A stretch of 64,000 nucleotides of DNA from Streptomyces sp. TLI_146 (GTDB lineage Bacteria; Actinomycetota; Actinomycetes; Streptomycetales; Streptomycetaceae). Location of the stretch: contig NZ_PJMX01000001.1 of the NCBI RefSeq assembly GCF_002846415.1, forward strand, positions 4,278,001-4,342,000, read 5' to 3'. The translations under genes and the position numbers were made by a program. This document shows positions 1 to 8,691 of the stretch, in pieces. The notes below the pieces were generated by a model. The model ran no database searches and was not told the origin of the DNA. It saw nothing but the letters and a program-made list of their open reading frames with translations. Each line of letters begins with the position of its first letter. Within the stretch, counting starts at the first letter, position 1.

Positions 1-942
1 TACCGGGGCGACTGCCACCTGCACTCCTGGTACTCGGACGGCCGGCGCACCCCGGCCGAGATCGCGGCGCTGGCCCGTGCGGCGGGCCTGGACTTCATCA
101 ACACCTCCGAGCACAACACCCACTCCTCGCACCCGGCGTGGGAGGGTCTGTGGGGCGACGACCTGCTGATCCTCACCGGCGAGGAGATCACCACGCGCAA
201 CGGGCACGTGCTGGCGCTCGGCGTCGACCCCGGCACCTTCGTCGACTGGCGCTACCGCGCCCGCGACAACCGCTTCGGCCACTTCGCCCGGGAGATCCGC
301 CGCGCCGGGGGCCTGGTCGTCCCCGCCCATCCGCACGCCACCTGCGTCGGCTGCAACTGGAAGTTCGGGTTCGGCGAGGCGGACGCGGTGGAGGTGTGGA
401 ACGGGGCGTACACACCGGACGACGAGGTGTCCCTCCAGGAGTGGGACAACACGCTGGCGGTGGCGGCGCGTTCGGGGGGCCGCTGGATCCCGGCGATGGG
501 CAACAGCGACGCCCACCGCGACCCCGACCGCATCGGCGGCCCCCAGACGGTGGTCCTCGCCGACGAGCTGTCCCGCGAGGCGATCCAGGCGGGCCTGAAG
601 GCGGGCCGCTCGTACGTGGCGGAGTCCTCGTCCGTCTCCCTCGCCTTCACGGTGTCGGGCGGGCGGGGCGGGCACGCGGGGATCGGCGAGCGACTGCGGG
701 TGGCCCGCGACGAGCCGGTCACCGTGCGCCTCGATGTCACCGGTGCGGAGGGTTGCACGGCCTCCTTTGTCACGGACCAGGGGACGTTGTTCACCGCGCC
801 GGTGGGGGCGGGGGCCGTGGAGTGGCGGACGACGGCGTCGTACGCGACGTACGTACGGGCCGAGGTCCGCCACGCGCCGGCGGTGCCGGGGTTGCCGGGT
901 CCGCTGGCTGCGTTCACGAATCCGGTGTTCCTGGGCGGTTAG
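1..942 (+). CDS. PHP-domain metallohydrolase, CehA/McbA-like (5' end outside window)
   Basis: The frame is open from base 1, so the start lies upstream of the window. The first visible residues read YRGDCHLHSWYSDG, the metal-binding H-x-H motif that opens PHP domains. It is followed by NTSEHNTHSS near codons 34-43, PAHPHATCVGC near codon 108 and GNSDAHRDPD near codon 167, giving the usual set of His/Asp metal ligands. The C-terminal part (about codons 215-313) is a beta-rich tail. Proteins of this family hydrolyse phosphoesters or other ester and carbamate bonds; the substrate here cannot be inferred. The gene ends before a cluster of dispersed repeats. The family call is firm, the substrate unknown. 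Confidence 0.85.
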   Translation, partial: YRGDCHLHSWYSDGRRTPAEIAALARAAGLDFINTSEHNTHSSHPAWEGLWGDDLLILTGEEITTRNGHVLALGVDPGTFVDWRYRARDNRFGHFAREIRRAGGLVVPAHPHATCVGCNWKFGFGEADAVEVWNGAYTPDDEVSLQEWDNTLAVAARSGGRWIPAMGNSDAHRDPDRIGGPQTVVLADELSREAIQAGLKAGRSYVAESSSVSLAFTVSGGRGGHAGIGERLRVARDEPVTVRLDVTGAEGCTASFVTDQGTLFTAPVGAGAVEWRTTASYATYVRAEVRHAPAVPGLPGPLAAFTNPVFLGG

Positions 943-970
943 GAACGTTCGCCGCCTGCGGGTGGTGGGT

Positions 971-1217
971 GGCTGGTCGCGCAGTTCCCCGCGCCCCTTA
1001 TAGGGCCGGTCTTTGTCTGCGGGCGGCGTGTGGTTGCTCGCGCAGTTCCCCGCGCCCCTAAAGATGCCGCTCCGCGGCAATCCCCTGGGCGGCCCGCAGG
1101 GACGCATTTAAGGGGCGCGGGGAACTGCGCGAGCAACCGACCACGGTCCGCAGACGAACGAGGGTTTAGGGGCGCGGGGAACTGCGCGACCAGTTGGGGA
1201 CGGCCCGCAGACGAACG
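971..1217. repeat. Dispersed repeat cluster R1 (four copies)
   Basis: Four copies of the core GGGGCGCGGGGAACTGCGCG lie here: two in reverse orientation (about 978-997 and 1039-1058) and two forward (about 1112-1131 and 1169-1188). The opposed copies can pair into long hairpins. Most copies carry a flanking TTCGTCTGCGG or its complement. The cluster fills the space between the convergent ends of the metallohydrolase and the aldehyde dehydrogenase, so it may act as a bidirectional terminator. Confidence 0.85.
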
Positions 1218-1218
1218 G

Positions 1219-2679
1219 CTAGCCAGGCCAGACGATCGCCTGGAGTTCGCTGTACGCGTGCAGCGCGTACGAACCCACATCCCGTCCCACCCCGCTGCGC
1301 TTGAAGCCCCCGAACGGCGCCTCCATGTTCCGCCCGATCGTGTTCACGCCCACACCCCCCGCCCGCAACCGCCGCGCGACCCGGAACGCGCGGGCCACAT
1401 CGCCGGACCACACGTAGTCCAGGAGGCCGTAGTCGCTGTCGTTGGCCAGGGACACCGCCTCCTCCTCGTCCTCGAAGGGGACCACGGCCACGACCGGCCC
1501 GAAGATCTCCTCGCGGACGACGCGCATGTCGTTGGTGCAGTCGGCGAGGAGCGTCGGGGCGACGTAGAACCCCCGCTCCAGCGGCGGCCGTTCGCCGCCC
1601 GCCACGACCCGCGCACCCTCCTTGCGGCCGAGCTCCACATACGACTCCACCTGCGCGCGGTGCGCGGCCGAGATCACCGGCCCGACCACCGTCCCCGCCT
1701 CCGCAGGATGCCCCACCTTCAAGTGGCCGATGTAGACGGCAAGTTGCTCGATCAGGCGGTCGTGCACCGACCGGTGGACGAGGACCCGCGTCGGCGCCGT
1801 GCAGATCTGCCCGCTGTAGAACGAGAACGTCGTGCCGATGCCCATCACCGCCGCCCCCACGTCCGCGTCGTCGAAGACGACCGCCGCGCCCTTCCCGCCG
1901 AGCTCCATGAGCTGGCGTTTCATCCCCCGCCCGCACACCTCCGCGATGCGCTGCCCCACCGCCGTGGAGCCGGTGAAGCTGACCATGTCGACGTCCGGGG
2001 AGTCCACGGCCGCCTCCCCGACGGCCGGGGCCGAGCCGCTGACCACGTTGACCACTCCCCTCGGCACGCCCGCCTCGGCCAGGGCTTCGGCCATGCGGAA
2101 GACGGACAGGGGGTCCTGGGGGGCGGGCTTCACCACCACCGTGTTGCCCATGGCGAGCGCGGGCGCGACCTTGCCCGCCGGGTTGGCCCAGGGGTTGTTG
2201 TACGAGGTGATGCAGGTGACCACCCCCACGGGCTGCCGCACGGCGACGGCCCCGAAGACGCCCGCGCGCCCCATCGGCCCGGCCTCGTTGATCTGCGGCA
2301 CGACGGCGCTCTCGACCGGTTCCAGCGCCCCCTTCGCGTACCGCCGGAAGCGGGCCGCGCCCACCGCGACCTGCATGCCGCGCGCGGTGGCGGTGGTGGC
2401 GCCGGTCTCGGCGCGGGCGAGTTCGGCGTACGGGGTGAACTCGCGCTGGATGACGTCCGCAGCCCGGTCGAGGATCGCGGCGCGCTCCTCGGGGGCGGTG
2501 CGCGACCAGCTGTCGAAGGCGTCCCGGGCGGCGGCGGCCGCCGCGTACACCTGCGCGCGGCTCGCCTCGGGGGCGAGCCCGACGACCTCCTCGGTGGCGG
2601 GATCGAGGATCTCGTACCGCCCACCGTCGGGCTCGACCCACTCGCCCCCGATGAACAACTTCGGCTCGTACAGGCTCAC
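1219..2679 (-). CDS. NAD(P)-dependent aldehyde dehydrogenase
   Basis: A 486-residue protein of normal ALDH length. It oxidises an aldehyde to the carboxylic acid with NAD(P). Visible landmarks are the transition-state Asn in SYNNPWANP (N161), the cofactor loop FTGSTAVG (235-242), the general base Glu in MELGGKG (E259) and the nucleophile Cys in SGQICTAPTR (C293). The start is taken as GTG at 2679, which overlaps the upstream amidohydrolase stop as GTGA, so the two genes are probably translationally coupled. A longer open frame upstream lies inside the amidohydrolase gene and is not credible. Substrate unknown; family assignment certain. Confidence 0.93.
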   Translation of the reverse strand: MSLYEPKLFIGGEWVEPDGGRYEILDPATEEVVGLAPEASRAQVYAAAAAARDAFDSWSRTAPEERAAILDRAADVIQREFTPYAELARAETGATTATARGMQVAVGAARFRRYAKGALEPVESAVVPQINEAGPMGRAGVFGAVAVRQPVGVVTCITSYNNPWANPAGKVAPALAMGNTVVVKPAPQDPLSVFRMAEALAEAGVPRGVVNVVSGSAPAVGEAAVDSPDVDMVSFTGSTAVGQRIAEVCGRGMKRQLMELGGKGAAVVFDDADVGAAVMGIGTTFSFYSGQICTAPTRVLVHRSVHDRLIEQLAVYIGHLKVGHPAEAGTVVGPVISAAHRAQVESYVELGRKEGARVVAGGERPPLERGFYVAPTLLADCTNDMRVVREEIFGPVVAVVPFEDEEEAVSLANDSDYGLLDYVWSGDVARAFRVARRLRAGGVGVNTIGRNMEAPFGGFKRSGVGRDVGSYALHAYSELQAIVWPG

Positions 2680-4418
2680 TTGACGGACACCGTCCTCGTG
2701 TCGCGGCCGGAGCGCAGGACCGTGCCCGGTACCGCGCCGGTCACCACGTCGTCGCGGATCGTCTCGACGCCGTTGACGCGGACCGAGACGACGCCGATCG
2801 CCTTCGAGTCCAGGCGCGGGCTGTCGCCGGGCAGGTCGTGGACGAGGGTGGCCGGGCCCGCCTCGATGCGCTCGGGGTCGAAGAGGACGAGGTCGGCGTG
2901 GTACCCCTCCTCGATCCGGCCCCGCTCGCGCAGCCCGAACAGCCGCGCCGGGTCGTCGGTCAGCATCTTCACCGCCTGCTCCAGGGGCATGAGCCTGCGG
3001 CCGCGCAGACAGTCGCCGAGGAAGCGCGTGGTGTACGGGGCGCCGCACATCCGGTCCAGGTGGGCACCCGCGTCGGACCCGCCGAGCAGGACGTCCTCGT
3101 GCTGCCAGGTCTCCTGGCGCAGCGCCCAGCTGGCCGGGTCGTTGTCGGTCGGCATGGGCCACAGGACGGTCCGCAGCCGGTCGTTGGCGCAGATCTCGAC
3201 CAGGGTGTGGAAGGGGTCCTGGCCGCGTTCGGCGGCGATGTCCCGGACCACGCGCCCGGTGAGCCCGGTGTTGGCCTCGGAGTAGGTGTCCCCGATGACG
3301 TACCGCCCGAAGTCGGCGAGCCGCCGGAAGACCCCGGCCTCCTTGCTGTCGGCGCGCCGCAGCATCTCGGCGCGTACCCCCGGGTCGCGCAGCCGCTCGA
3401 TCCGCTCGGGGACGGGCAGGTTGAGGACGTCCCCCCAGCCGGGGATGAGGTTGAGGGCGCAGAAGGTGCCGAGCGACATGTTCATGGGGGTGAGGATCGG
3501 CATGGTCAGCGCGACGATGCGGCCGCCGGCCCGGCGGGCGCGCTCACTGGCGGCGAGCTGGCGGGGTACGCGCTCGGGGACGGCGGCGTCGATGGTGAGG
3601 ACGTTCCAGTTGAGCGGCCGCCCGGCGACGGCGGACATCTCCACGAAGAGGTCGATCTCCTCGTCCGAGAACTGGTCCAGGCACCCGGCCACGATCGCCT
3701 CGATCTGGGTGCCCTCGTGCTGCCCGACCGCCTTGGAGAGGGCGAGGAGCTCGGCGGGGCGGGCGTGCCGGGAGGCGACGGGGTGGCCGTCGCCGTCGGA
3801 GTGGGTGGACGACTGGGTGGTGGAGAGCCCCCAGGCGCCCGCGTCCATGGCCTCGTGGAGGAGGCGCAGCATGGCGTCGAGCTGGTCGGCGGTGGGCTGC
3901 CCGCCGACGGCGTCGGGGCCCATGACGTACCGGCGCAGCGCGCAGTGCCCCACCATGAACCCGGCGTTTACGGCGATACGGCCGTCCAGCGCGTCCAGGT
4001 ACTCCCCGAACGTCGACCAGCCCCAGTCGACCCCCTCTTCCAGTGCCTTGAGCGCCATGCCCTCCACCCGGGCCATCATCCGGCGGGTGTAGTCGGCGTC
4101 CTCGGGGCGGTCGGGGTGGAGGGGGGCGAGGGTGAAGCCGCAGTTTCCCGCGGCGACGGTGGTGACGCCGTGGTTCATGGACGGGGTGGCGTACGGGTCC
4201 CAGAACAGCTGGGCGTCGTAGTGGGTGTGGGGGTCCACGAAGCCCGGGGCGAGGACGAGGCCGTGGGCGTCCTCGCTGGTGCGGGCGGTTTCGGGGGCGA
4301 GGGTGCCGGGCTCGGCGATCTGGGCGATGCGGCCTGCGTGGACGCCGACGTCCGCGGTGTAGGCGGGGGCGCCGGTGCCGTCGACGACGGTCGCGCGCCG
4401 GATCAGGTGGTCGAGCAT
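2676..4418 (-). CDS. D-aminoacylase / N-acyl-D-amino-acid deacylase family amidohydrolase
   Basis: A 580-residue protein of the urease-superfamily amidohydrolases. The N-terminus MLDHLIRRATVVDGTG is typical of the family. VDPHTHYDAQLFWDPY carries the H-x-H zinc ligands at residues 64-66, and GGSDAGAHLD near residue 480 carries the conserved Asp. Members remove acyl groups from N-acyl-D-amino acids or hydrolyse related cyclic amides. The ATG at 4418 follows GAGAGAGGAA at good spacing. It overlaps the downstream aldehyde dehydrogenase by four bases. The pair is not preceded by the CTGAC palindrome that marks the other catabolic genes here. True substrate uncertain. Confidence 0.85.
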   Translation of the reverse strand: MLDHLIRRATVVDGTGAPAYTADVGVHAGRIAQIAEPGTLAPETARTSEDAHGLVLAPGFVDPHTHYDAQLFWDPYATPSMNHGVTTVAAGNCGFTLAPLHPDRPEDADYTRRMMARVEGMALKALEEGVDWGWSTFGEYLDALDGRIAVNAGFMVGHCALRRYVMGPDAVGGQPTADQLDAMLRLLHEAMDAGAWGLSTTQSSTHSDGDGHPVASRHARPAELLALSKAVGQHEGTQIEAIVAGCLDQFSDEEIDLFVEMSAVAGRPLNWNVLTIDAAVPERVPRQLAASERARRAGGRIVALTMPILTPMNMSLGTFCALNLIPGWGDVLNLPVPERIERLRDPGVRAEMLRRADSKEAGVFRRLADFGRYVIGDTYSEANTGLTGRVVRDIAAERGQDPFHTLVEICANDRLRTVLWPMPTDNDPASWALRQETWQHEDVLLGGSDAGAHLDRMCGAPYTTRFLGDCLRGRRLMPLEQAVKMLTDDPARLFGLRERGRIEEGYHADLVLFDPERIEAGPATLVHDLPGDSPRLDSKAIGVVSVRVNGVETIRDDVVTGAVPGTVLRSGRDTRTVSVK

Positions 4419-4548
4419 GGGTGTTCCTCTCTCCCTCGCATGGGTGTGCCCCGGCCGGAGTCCACGCGGCGGGCCGCCGCCGGGTGGCCTCCGGCCGGGG
4501 TGGGCGGGGGAACGGCCCGGGAAGCCGCGCCCCCGCGTCTTGGTTTGG

Positions 4549-4580
4549 CCCCCACCCCGCCCCTTCCCTGAACCCTCCGG
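4549..4580. repeat. G-rich repeat (GGGAAGGGGCGGGGTGGGG family), reverse copy
   Basis: One of five good copies in the window of a motif reading GGGAAGGGGCGGGGTGGGG, followed or preceded by a short CCGGAGGG or CCAGAGGG element. This copy is reversed and lies upstream of the D-aminoacylase-type gene. The four G-runs could form a G-quadruplex. Confidence 0.7.
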
Positions 4581-4614
4581 GGGTGGGTGGGGGGCCGAGG
4601 TGGTCTCCCGAGGG

Positions 4615-4806
4615 TCTGCGTTCGTCTGCGGGCCGTCCCCAACTGGTCGCGCAGTTCCCCGCGCCCCTAAATGCGCCCCTGCGGGGCGCCCCTGTAGGGG
4701 CCCGGGGAACTGCGCGAGCAACCGGCCACCGGCCCGCAGACGAACACCGGGCTCATAAGGGGCGCGGGGAACTGCGCGACCAGCCCGCCACCGGCCCGCA
4801 GCCGAA
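4615..4806. repeat. Dispersed repeat cluster R2
   Basis: Three copies of the GGGGCGCGGGGAACTGCGCG family. A reversed copy is at about 4648-4668, a degenerate forward copy at about 4697-4716 and a forward copy at about 4759-4778, each bordered by CGTCTGCGG or CCGCAGACGAA. The cluster separates the LLM oxidoreductase 3' end from the upstream region of the next operon. Confidence 0.8.
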
Positions 4807-4814
4807 CAGTTCGC

Positions 4815-5942
4815 TCAGGCGCCCGCGGCCTCGCGGAATCGGGTCGTCCGGTGCACCGGATCCGTGTCGATCTTCGGGATCACATGCTCCCCGATCAGCC
4901 GGATCGTGTTCATCGTGTCCTCGTACGGCACACCGATCGGCAAGCCGAACGAGAGCTGATCCGCCCCCGCCTGCTCCCACCGCTTGCACTGCCGCGTGAC
5001 CTCGTCGGGATCGCCGCAGATCATCAGCTCCTCCGCGATGAGGAGTTCGATGATCTCCGTCGTGTACTCGGGCAGCAGCTCGGGCCACTCCGGCACGCCC
5101 TCCGGCCGCGGGAACGTGTCGTGGTAGCGGAACACCAGCGACTGGAGCCGGTTCAGACCGCCCGCCGCCGCGATGGCCACCGCCTTCTCGTGCGTCTCCG
5201 CGCAGATCGCCGTCGACGTCACCATCACGTTGTCGTTGACGAAGTCGGAGATCGGCTCCGCCTCCCGTATCGCCGTCTTGTACTGCTCCAGGACCCACTC
5301 CATGTCCGAGACCTTCTGGACGGAGAAGCCGAGGACGCCCAGGCCCTTCTTCGCGGCCATGGCGTACGAGGACGGGGACCCGGCCGCGTACCACATCGCC
5401 GGGTGCGACTTCCCGTACGGCTTGGGGAAGACCTTGCGCGGCGGCAGCGACCAGTGCTTGCCCTGGAACCCCACGTACTCGTCCTGGAGCCACATCTTGG
5501 GGAACTCCGCGATGGTCTCCTCCCAGATCTCCTTGGTGTGGTTCATGTCGGTGACGCCCGGCATGAACCCGAGGATCTCGTGGGAGCCCGCGCCCCGCCC
5601 GGAGCCGAACTCGAACCGCCCCTCGCTGAGGTGGTCCAGCATCGCGACCTTCTCGGCGACCTTGACCGGGTGGTTCACCGCCGCCAGCGGGTTGAAGATG
5701 CCCGAGCCGAGGTGGATCCGCTCGGTGGCGTGGGCGAGGTAGCCGAGGAAGACCTCGTTGGCCGACAGGTGGGAGTACTCCTCCAGGAAGTGGTGCTCGG
5801 AGGCCCAGGCGTACTTGAAGCCGGACTTGTCCGCCTGGATGACGTACTCGGTCTCCTCCATGAGCGCCTTGTGCTCCGCCTGGGGGTCGACCGACGAGCG
5901 TGCCACGGGCACGTATCCCTGTACAAACAGTCCGAATTCCAA
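4815..5942 (-). CDS. LLM-class flavin-dependent oxidoreductase (luciferase-like)
   Basis: A 375-residue protein of the bacterial luciferase / F420-dependent superfamily. The N-terminus MEFGLFVQGYVP, the segment WASEHHFLEEYSHLSANEVFLGYLA and GSGRGAGSHE near residue 115 are characteristic. Members oxidise or hydroxylate substrates with reduced FMN or F420. The first possible start in frame is TTG at 5942, because a stop codon lies just upstream. The ribosome site is weak (GGTGAA). Two CTGAC-N5-GTCAG palindromes lie within 110 bases upstream, which puts the gene in the proposed regulon. Exact substrate and cofactor cannot be told from sequence. Confidence 0.85.
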   Translation of the reverse strand: MEFGLFVQGYVPVARSSVDPQAEHKALMEETEYVIQADKSGFKYAWASEHHFLEEYSHLSANEVFLGYLAHATERIHLGSGIFNPLAAVNHPVKVAEKVAMLDHLSEGRFEFGSGRGAGSHEILGFMPGVTDMNHTKEIWEETIAEFPKMWLQDEYVGFQGKHWSLPPRKVFPKPYGKSHPAMWYAAGSPSSYAMAAKKGLGVLGFSVQKVSDMEWVLEQYKTAIREAEPISDFVNDNVMVTSTAICAETHEKAVAIAAAGGLNRLQSLVFRYHDTFPRPEGVPEWPELLPEYTTEIIELLIAEELMICGDPDEVTRQCKRWEQAGADQLSFGLPIGVPYEDTMNTIRLIGEHVIPKIDTDPVHRTTRFREAAGA

Positions 5943-5969
5943 GGAGGTTCACCGTCCCTGTCAACGTTT

Positions 5970-5984
5970 CTGACACATCGTCAG
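5970..5984. promoter_or_regulatory. Operator-like palindrome CTGAC-ACATC-GTCAG
   Basis: Perfect five-base arms, extended by an outer T/A pair (TCTGAC...GTCAGA). It lies 27 bases upstream of the LLM oxidoreductase start (minus strand). Confidence 0.75.
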
Positions 5985-6033
5985 ATCTCTGCGATACGGC
6001 GACTGTTCCACCGGCGTACGGCGTCGTCAATAC

Positions 6034-6048
6034 CTGACGCCGAGTCAG
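6034..6048. promoter_or_regulatory. Operator-like palindrome CTGAC-GCCGA-GTCAG
   Basis: A second perfect copy in the same gap, about 50 bases further upstream of the LLM gene. Paired sites suggest cooperative binding. Confidence 0.7.
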
Positions 6049-6066
6049 ACATGGCTCAGAAATGGC

Positions 6067-6852
6067 TCAGAAGAGGCTCACACCGGCCAGCCAGCCCCCG
6101 TCGATCACGAACGGCTGACCCGTGATGTACGCCGAGTCCTCGCTGGTCAGGAAGAGCGCGAGCGCCGCGACCTCCTCCGGCCGCCCGATCCGGCCCAGCG
6201 GCACCAGCCGCTTGTAGAGCTCGGCCACCGCCTCCTTGGCCTCCTCGGGGTCGGCCGTCGGGTCGAGGGCCGCCGGGTTGGTCATCGGGGTGTCGACGGC
6301 GCCGGGGCAGACCGCGTTGACCCGGATCCCCTTCGCCGCGAGCTCCACCGCGGCGACCCGGGTCAGGCCCAGGATGGCGTGCTTGGTGGCGGCGTACGCG
6401 CCGACGTACGCCATGCCCGTGAGCGCGGTGTACGAGGCGGTGTTGACGATGGTGCCGCCGCCGGCCGCCTCGATCTCGGGCGCCGCGTACTTGATACCGA
6501 GGAACGCGCCCACCTGGTTGACCTGGATGATCTGCTGGAACTCCTCCAGCGGGGTGGCGACGAGCTCGTTGAAACGGAGGATGCCCGCGTTGTTGACGAG
6601 ACCGTCGAGATGCCCGAAGGCCTGCTTGGCGAGGCCGATGGCGGCGATCCACTCCTCCTCGCGGCTGACGTCGAGATGGACGAACCGCGCCGACCCCTCC
6701 CCCAGCTCCTTGACCACCGCCTCCCCCTGGTCGTCCAGGACGTCCGCGAGGACCACCTTGGCGCCCTCGGCCGCGAAGAGCCGCGCCTCCTGCTCGCCCT
6801 GCCCGCGCGCCGCGCCCGTGACGAGGACGACCCGCCCGTCCAGCTTGCCCAT
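6067..6852 (-). CDS. SDR-family NAD(P)-dependent oxidoreductase
   Basis: A 261-residue classical short-chain dehydrogenase. VVLVTGAARGQGE (8-20) is the nucleotide-binding motif, LVNNAG the structural motif, and NTASYTALTGMAYVGAYAATKHA carries the catalytic Ser, Tyr and Lys (Y-A-A-T-K). The tail ITGQPFVIDGGW is typical of the family. It starts 11 bases after the LLM gene that precedes it, so the two form an operon driven from the region near 7.9 kb, where two palindromes lie. In this setting it most likely oxidises a hydroxyacyl-CoA or cyclic alcohol, which is inference. Confidence 0.9.
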   Translation of the reverse strand: MGKLDGRVVLVTGAARGQGEQEARLFAAEGAKVVLADVLDDQGEAVVKELGEGSARFVHLDVSREEEWIAAIGLAKQAFGHLDGLVNNAGILRFNELVATPLEEFQQIIQVNQVGAFLGIKYAAPEIEAAGGGTIVNTASYTALTGMAYVGAYAATKHAILGLTRVAAVELAAKGIRVNAVCPGAVDTPMTNPAALDPTADPEEAKEAVAELYKRLVPLGRIGRPEEVAALALFLTSEDSAYITGQPFVIDGGWLAGVSLF

Positions 6853-6863
6853 GTCCGTACTCC

Positions 6864-7814
6864 CTAGGTGAGGTGGGGTGCCACGTCGGCGGCGAACGCC
6901 GCGATCTGGTCGGTGAGTTCGGCGCGGCCGCGCGAGCGGAAGCGCAGCTGGACCTGGTGGACGCCGAGCGCGGCGTACTCGCGCAGGGAGTCGGCGAGGG
7001 CGTCCGGCTTGCCGCTGAGGGTGCGGCGCCCGAGGTCCCAGCGCGCCTCGCCCACGTACAGCGGCTCCGCGATGGCGCCGACGCAGAACGGCCCCTCGAT
7101 GCCCGCGCGCTCCCGCAACTCCCTGATCCGGCCGATCTGGCGGGGCAGTCTGTCGCGCGGGTCGCCCTGCGGCAGCCAGCCGTCGCCGCGCAGGGCGGCA
7201 CGCCGGACGGCGGCGGGCGAGGAACCGCCGACCCAGATGGGCACGCGCTCCTGGGCCGGGCGCGGCCGCTGCCCGAGGTCGCTGAAGCTGAACCTCTCCC
7301 CCCGGAACTCCGGGAACTCCTCCGGCCCGAGCGCGGCCCGCAGCGCGTCGACGCTCTCGTCGAGCACGGCCCCCCGGCCCTCGAAGTCCGCCCCGAGGAC
7401 CTCGAACTCCTCCTGTACGTGACCGGCCCCCACCCCCAGGACCAGCCGGCCGCCGCTGAGGTGGTCGAGGGTCGCGTACTGCTTGGCGGTGAGGAGGGGG
7501 TGGCGCAGGCCGACGACGGCGACGTGGCTCAGGAGGAGGGTGCGGGTGGTGATCGCCGCGAGGTAGGCGAGGGTGGCGACGGGGTCGTACCACGTGGTGC
7601 CCATCGCGCCCGCGAGCCTGCGGGGGATGGCGACGTGGTCGCAGGTGGCGAGGTAGTGGAAGCCGGCGCGGTCGGCGACCCGCGCGATCTCGGCGAGGTC
7701 GTCCGGGGTGGCGCCGGCTTCCCAGGGTTCGGCGTAGAGGGTGCTCTGGGACTGGATGGGGAGCTGCATCCCGTACGAGAGCGGCCCCCCGGGTATGTCC
7801 GGGTACGGGTCCAC
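6864..7814 (-). CDS. LLM-class, probably F420-dependent, oxidoreductase
   Basis: A 316-residue luciferase-like protein. It shows the family's alternating barrel segments: FHYLATCDHVAIPRR, YDPVATLAYLAAITTRTLLLSHVAVVGLRHPLLTAKQYATLDHLSGGRLVLGVGAGHVQEEFE, then PIWVGGSSPAAVRRAA. This pattern resembles actinobacterial F420-dependent members more than true luciferases. It is the first gene of an operon with the SDR. Two near-perfect palindromes (7853 and 7897) lie directly upstream. It may catalyse a hydride transfer on a ring or CoA thioester; the substrate is unknown. Confidence 0.85.
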   Translation of the reverse strand: MDPYPDIPGGPLSYGMQLPIQSQSTLYAEPWEAGATPDDLAEIARVADRAGFHYLATCDHVAIPRRLAGAMGTTWYDPVATLAYLAAITTRTLLLSHVAVVGLRHPLLTAKQYATLDHLSGGRLVLGVGAGHVQEEFEVLGADFEGRGAVLDESVDALRAALGPEEFPEFRGERFSFSDLGQRPRPAQERVPIWVGGSSPAAVRRAALRGDGWLPQGDPRDRLPRQIGRIRELRERAGIEGPFCVGAIAEPLYVGEARWDLGRRTLSGKPDALADSLREYAALGVHQVQLRFRSRGRAELTDQIAAFAADVAPHLT

Positions 7815-7852
7815 GACGCGGCCTCCTCGGCGGCCGGGACGAGGACGCCGAC

Positions 7853-7867
7853 CTGACGCCTCGTCAC
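7853..7867. promoter_or_regulatory. Operator-like palindrome CTGAC-GCCTC-GTCAC (one mismatch)
   Basis: A one-mismatch copy 39 bases upstream of the LLM/SDR operon start. Confidence 0.55.
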
Positions 7868-7896
7868 TCTCCGACCGGCTGGCCCCATCGTGATAT

Positions 7897-7911
7897 CTGA
7901 CGCCCCATCAG
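7897..7911. promoter_or_regulatory. Operator-like palindrome CTGAC-GCCCC-ATCAG (one mismatch)
   Basis: A one-mismatch copy with outer T/A extension (TCTGAC...ATCAGA). It is the second site of a pair upstream of the LLM/SDR operon, just past the 3' end of the thioesterase gene. Confidence 0.6.
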
Positions 7912-7925
7912 ACAAGGGTCTCGTC

Positions 7926-8333
7926 TCACCCGAGGAGGGCGTAGACGGTACTGGCCCGGGCGGCGGGCTCGTCCGCGCCCTCGGCGGTGAGGGTGATCTC
8001 CGCGAACGCCATCCGCTTGCCGAGCTTGGTGACGCGCGCGTCGACCAGTACGTCCGCGTCGACGACGGGGCGCTGGAAGCTGGTCGACTGCTGGACGGTG
8101 GTCATGGGGCCGTACGCGCCCCGGGCGGCGGAGACGGCGATGACGGTGGCGGTATCGGCGGCGGCCATCATCGCCTGCCCCGACATCCCTCCCCCGTCCC
8201 GCGCCAGCCGCGCGTCCCAGGGCAGCCGCAGCAGGGCGTGCGCATCGTTGACCTCGACGACGCGGAGGTTCAGGTCGAGGACCCAGGGGGCGAAGTTGTC
8301 GGTGAGGAGTTGTTGGGCGGTGTGGGTGTTCAT
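7926..8333 (-). CDS. PaaI-like hotdog-fold thioesterase
   Basis: A 135-residue hotdog-fold protein. The segment LRLPWDARLARDGGGMSGQAMMAAADTATVIAV is the central helix region with the Gly-Gly and Asp seen in PaaI/YbgC-type acyl-CoA thioesterases, and TTVQQSTSFQRPVVDADVLVDARVTKLGKRMAFAEITL is the typical second half. It probably hydrolyses an acyl-CoA to free acid and CoA. The ATG at 8333 (MNTHTAQQLL) is preferred over an in-frame start 36 bases upstream. It lies upstream of the LLM/SDR operon on the same strand but is separated from it by two operator-like sites. Confidence 0.85.
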   Translation of the reverse strand: MNTHTAQQLLTDNFAPWVLDLNLRVVEVNDAHALLRLPWDARLARDGGGMSGQAMMAAADTATVIAVSAARGAYGPMTTVQQSTSFQRPVVDADVLVDARVTKLGKRMAFAEITLTAEGADEPAARASTVYALLG

Positions 8334-8389
8334 GGGGTGGATGGTGGGGGGTTCCGGGAGCGGGGACAAGTGGGCCGAGGCTGGTGTCC

Positions 8390-8655
8390 GGAGTTCGCCC
8401 GCGGGCCGTCCCCAACTGGTCGCGCAGTTCCCCGCGCCCCTTAATCGGCCCGGTGTTCGTCTGCGGGTGGTGGTGGGCTGGTCGCGCAGTTCCCCGCGCC
8501 CCTCAACCCTCTTTCGTCCGCGGACCGTGGTCGGTTGCTCGCGCAGTTCCCCGCGCCCCTAGGGGGTACCGGCGATGGCGATGGCGAAGCCGAGCATTTC
8601 AGGGGCGCGGGGAACTGCGCGACCAGCCATCTACGGTCCGCAGACGAACGAAGCC
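8390..8655. repeat. Dispersed repeat cluster R3 (four copies)
   Basis: Four GGGGCGCGGGGAACTGCGCG-family copies. Three are reversed (about 8419-8440, 8480-8502 and 8537-8560) and one is forward (about 8601-8622). Flanks read TTCGTCTGCGG or CCGCAGACGAA. The stretch TAGGGGGTACCGGCGATGGCGATGGCGAAGCC between copies recurs near 61.08 kb and, shortened, near 51.36 kb. Confidence 0.85.
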
Positions 8656-8691
8656 GGGGGGCTGGGGGCGTAGCCCCCTGGAGCGCCGCCG

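Noticed and set aside
971..1217. Repeat clusters considered as insertion-sequence ends
   Set aside because: No transposase gene, target-site duplication or common internal sequence was seen.
8390..8655. Clustered repeats considered as a CRISPR array
   Set aside because: Copies occur in both orientations with irregular spacing, and the same element is scattered in eight places.
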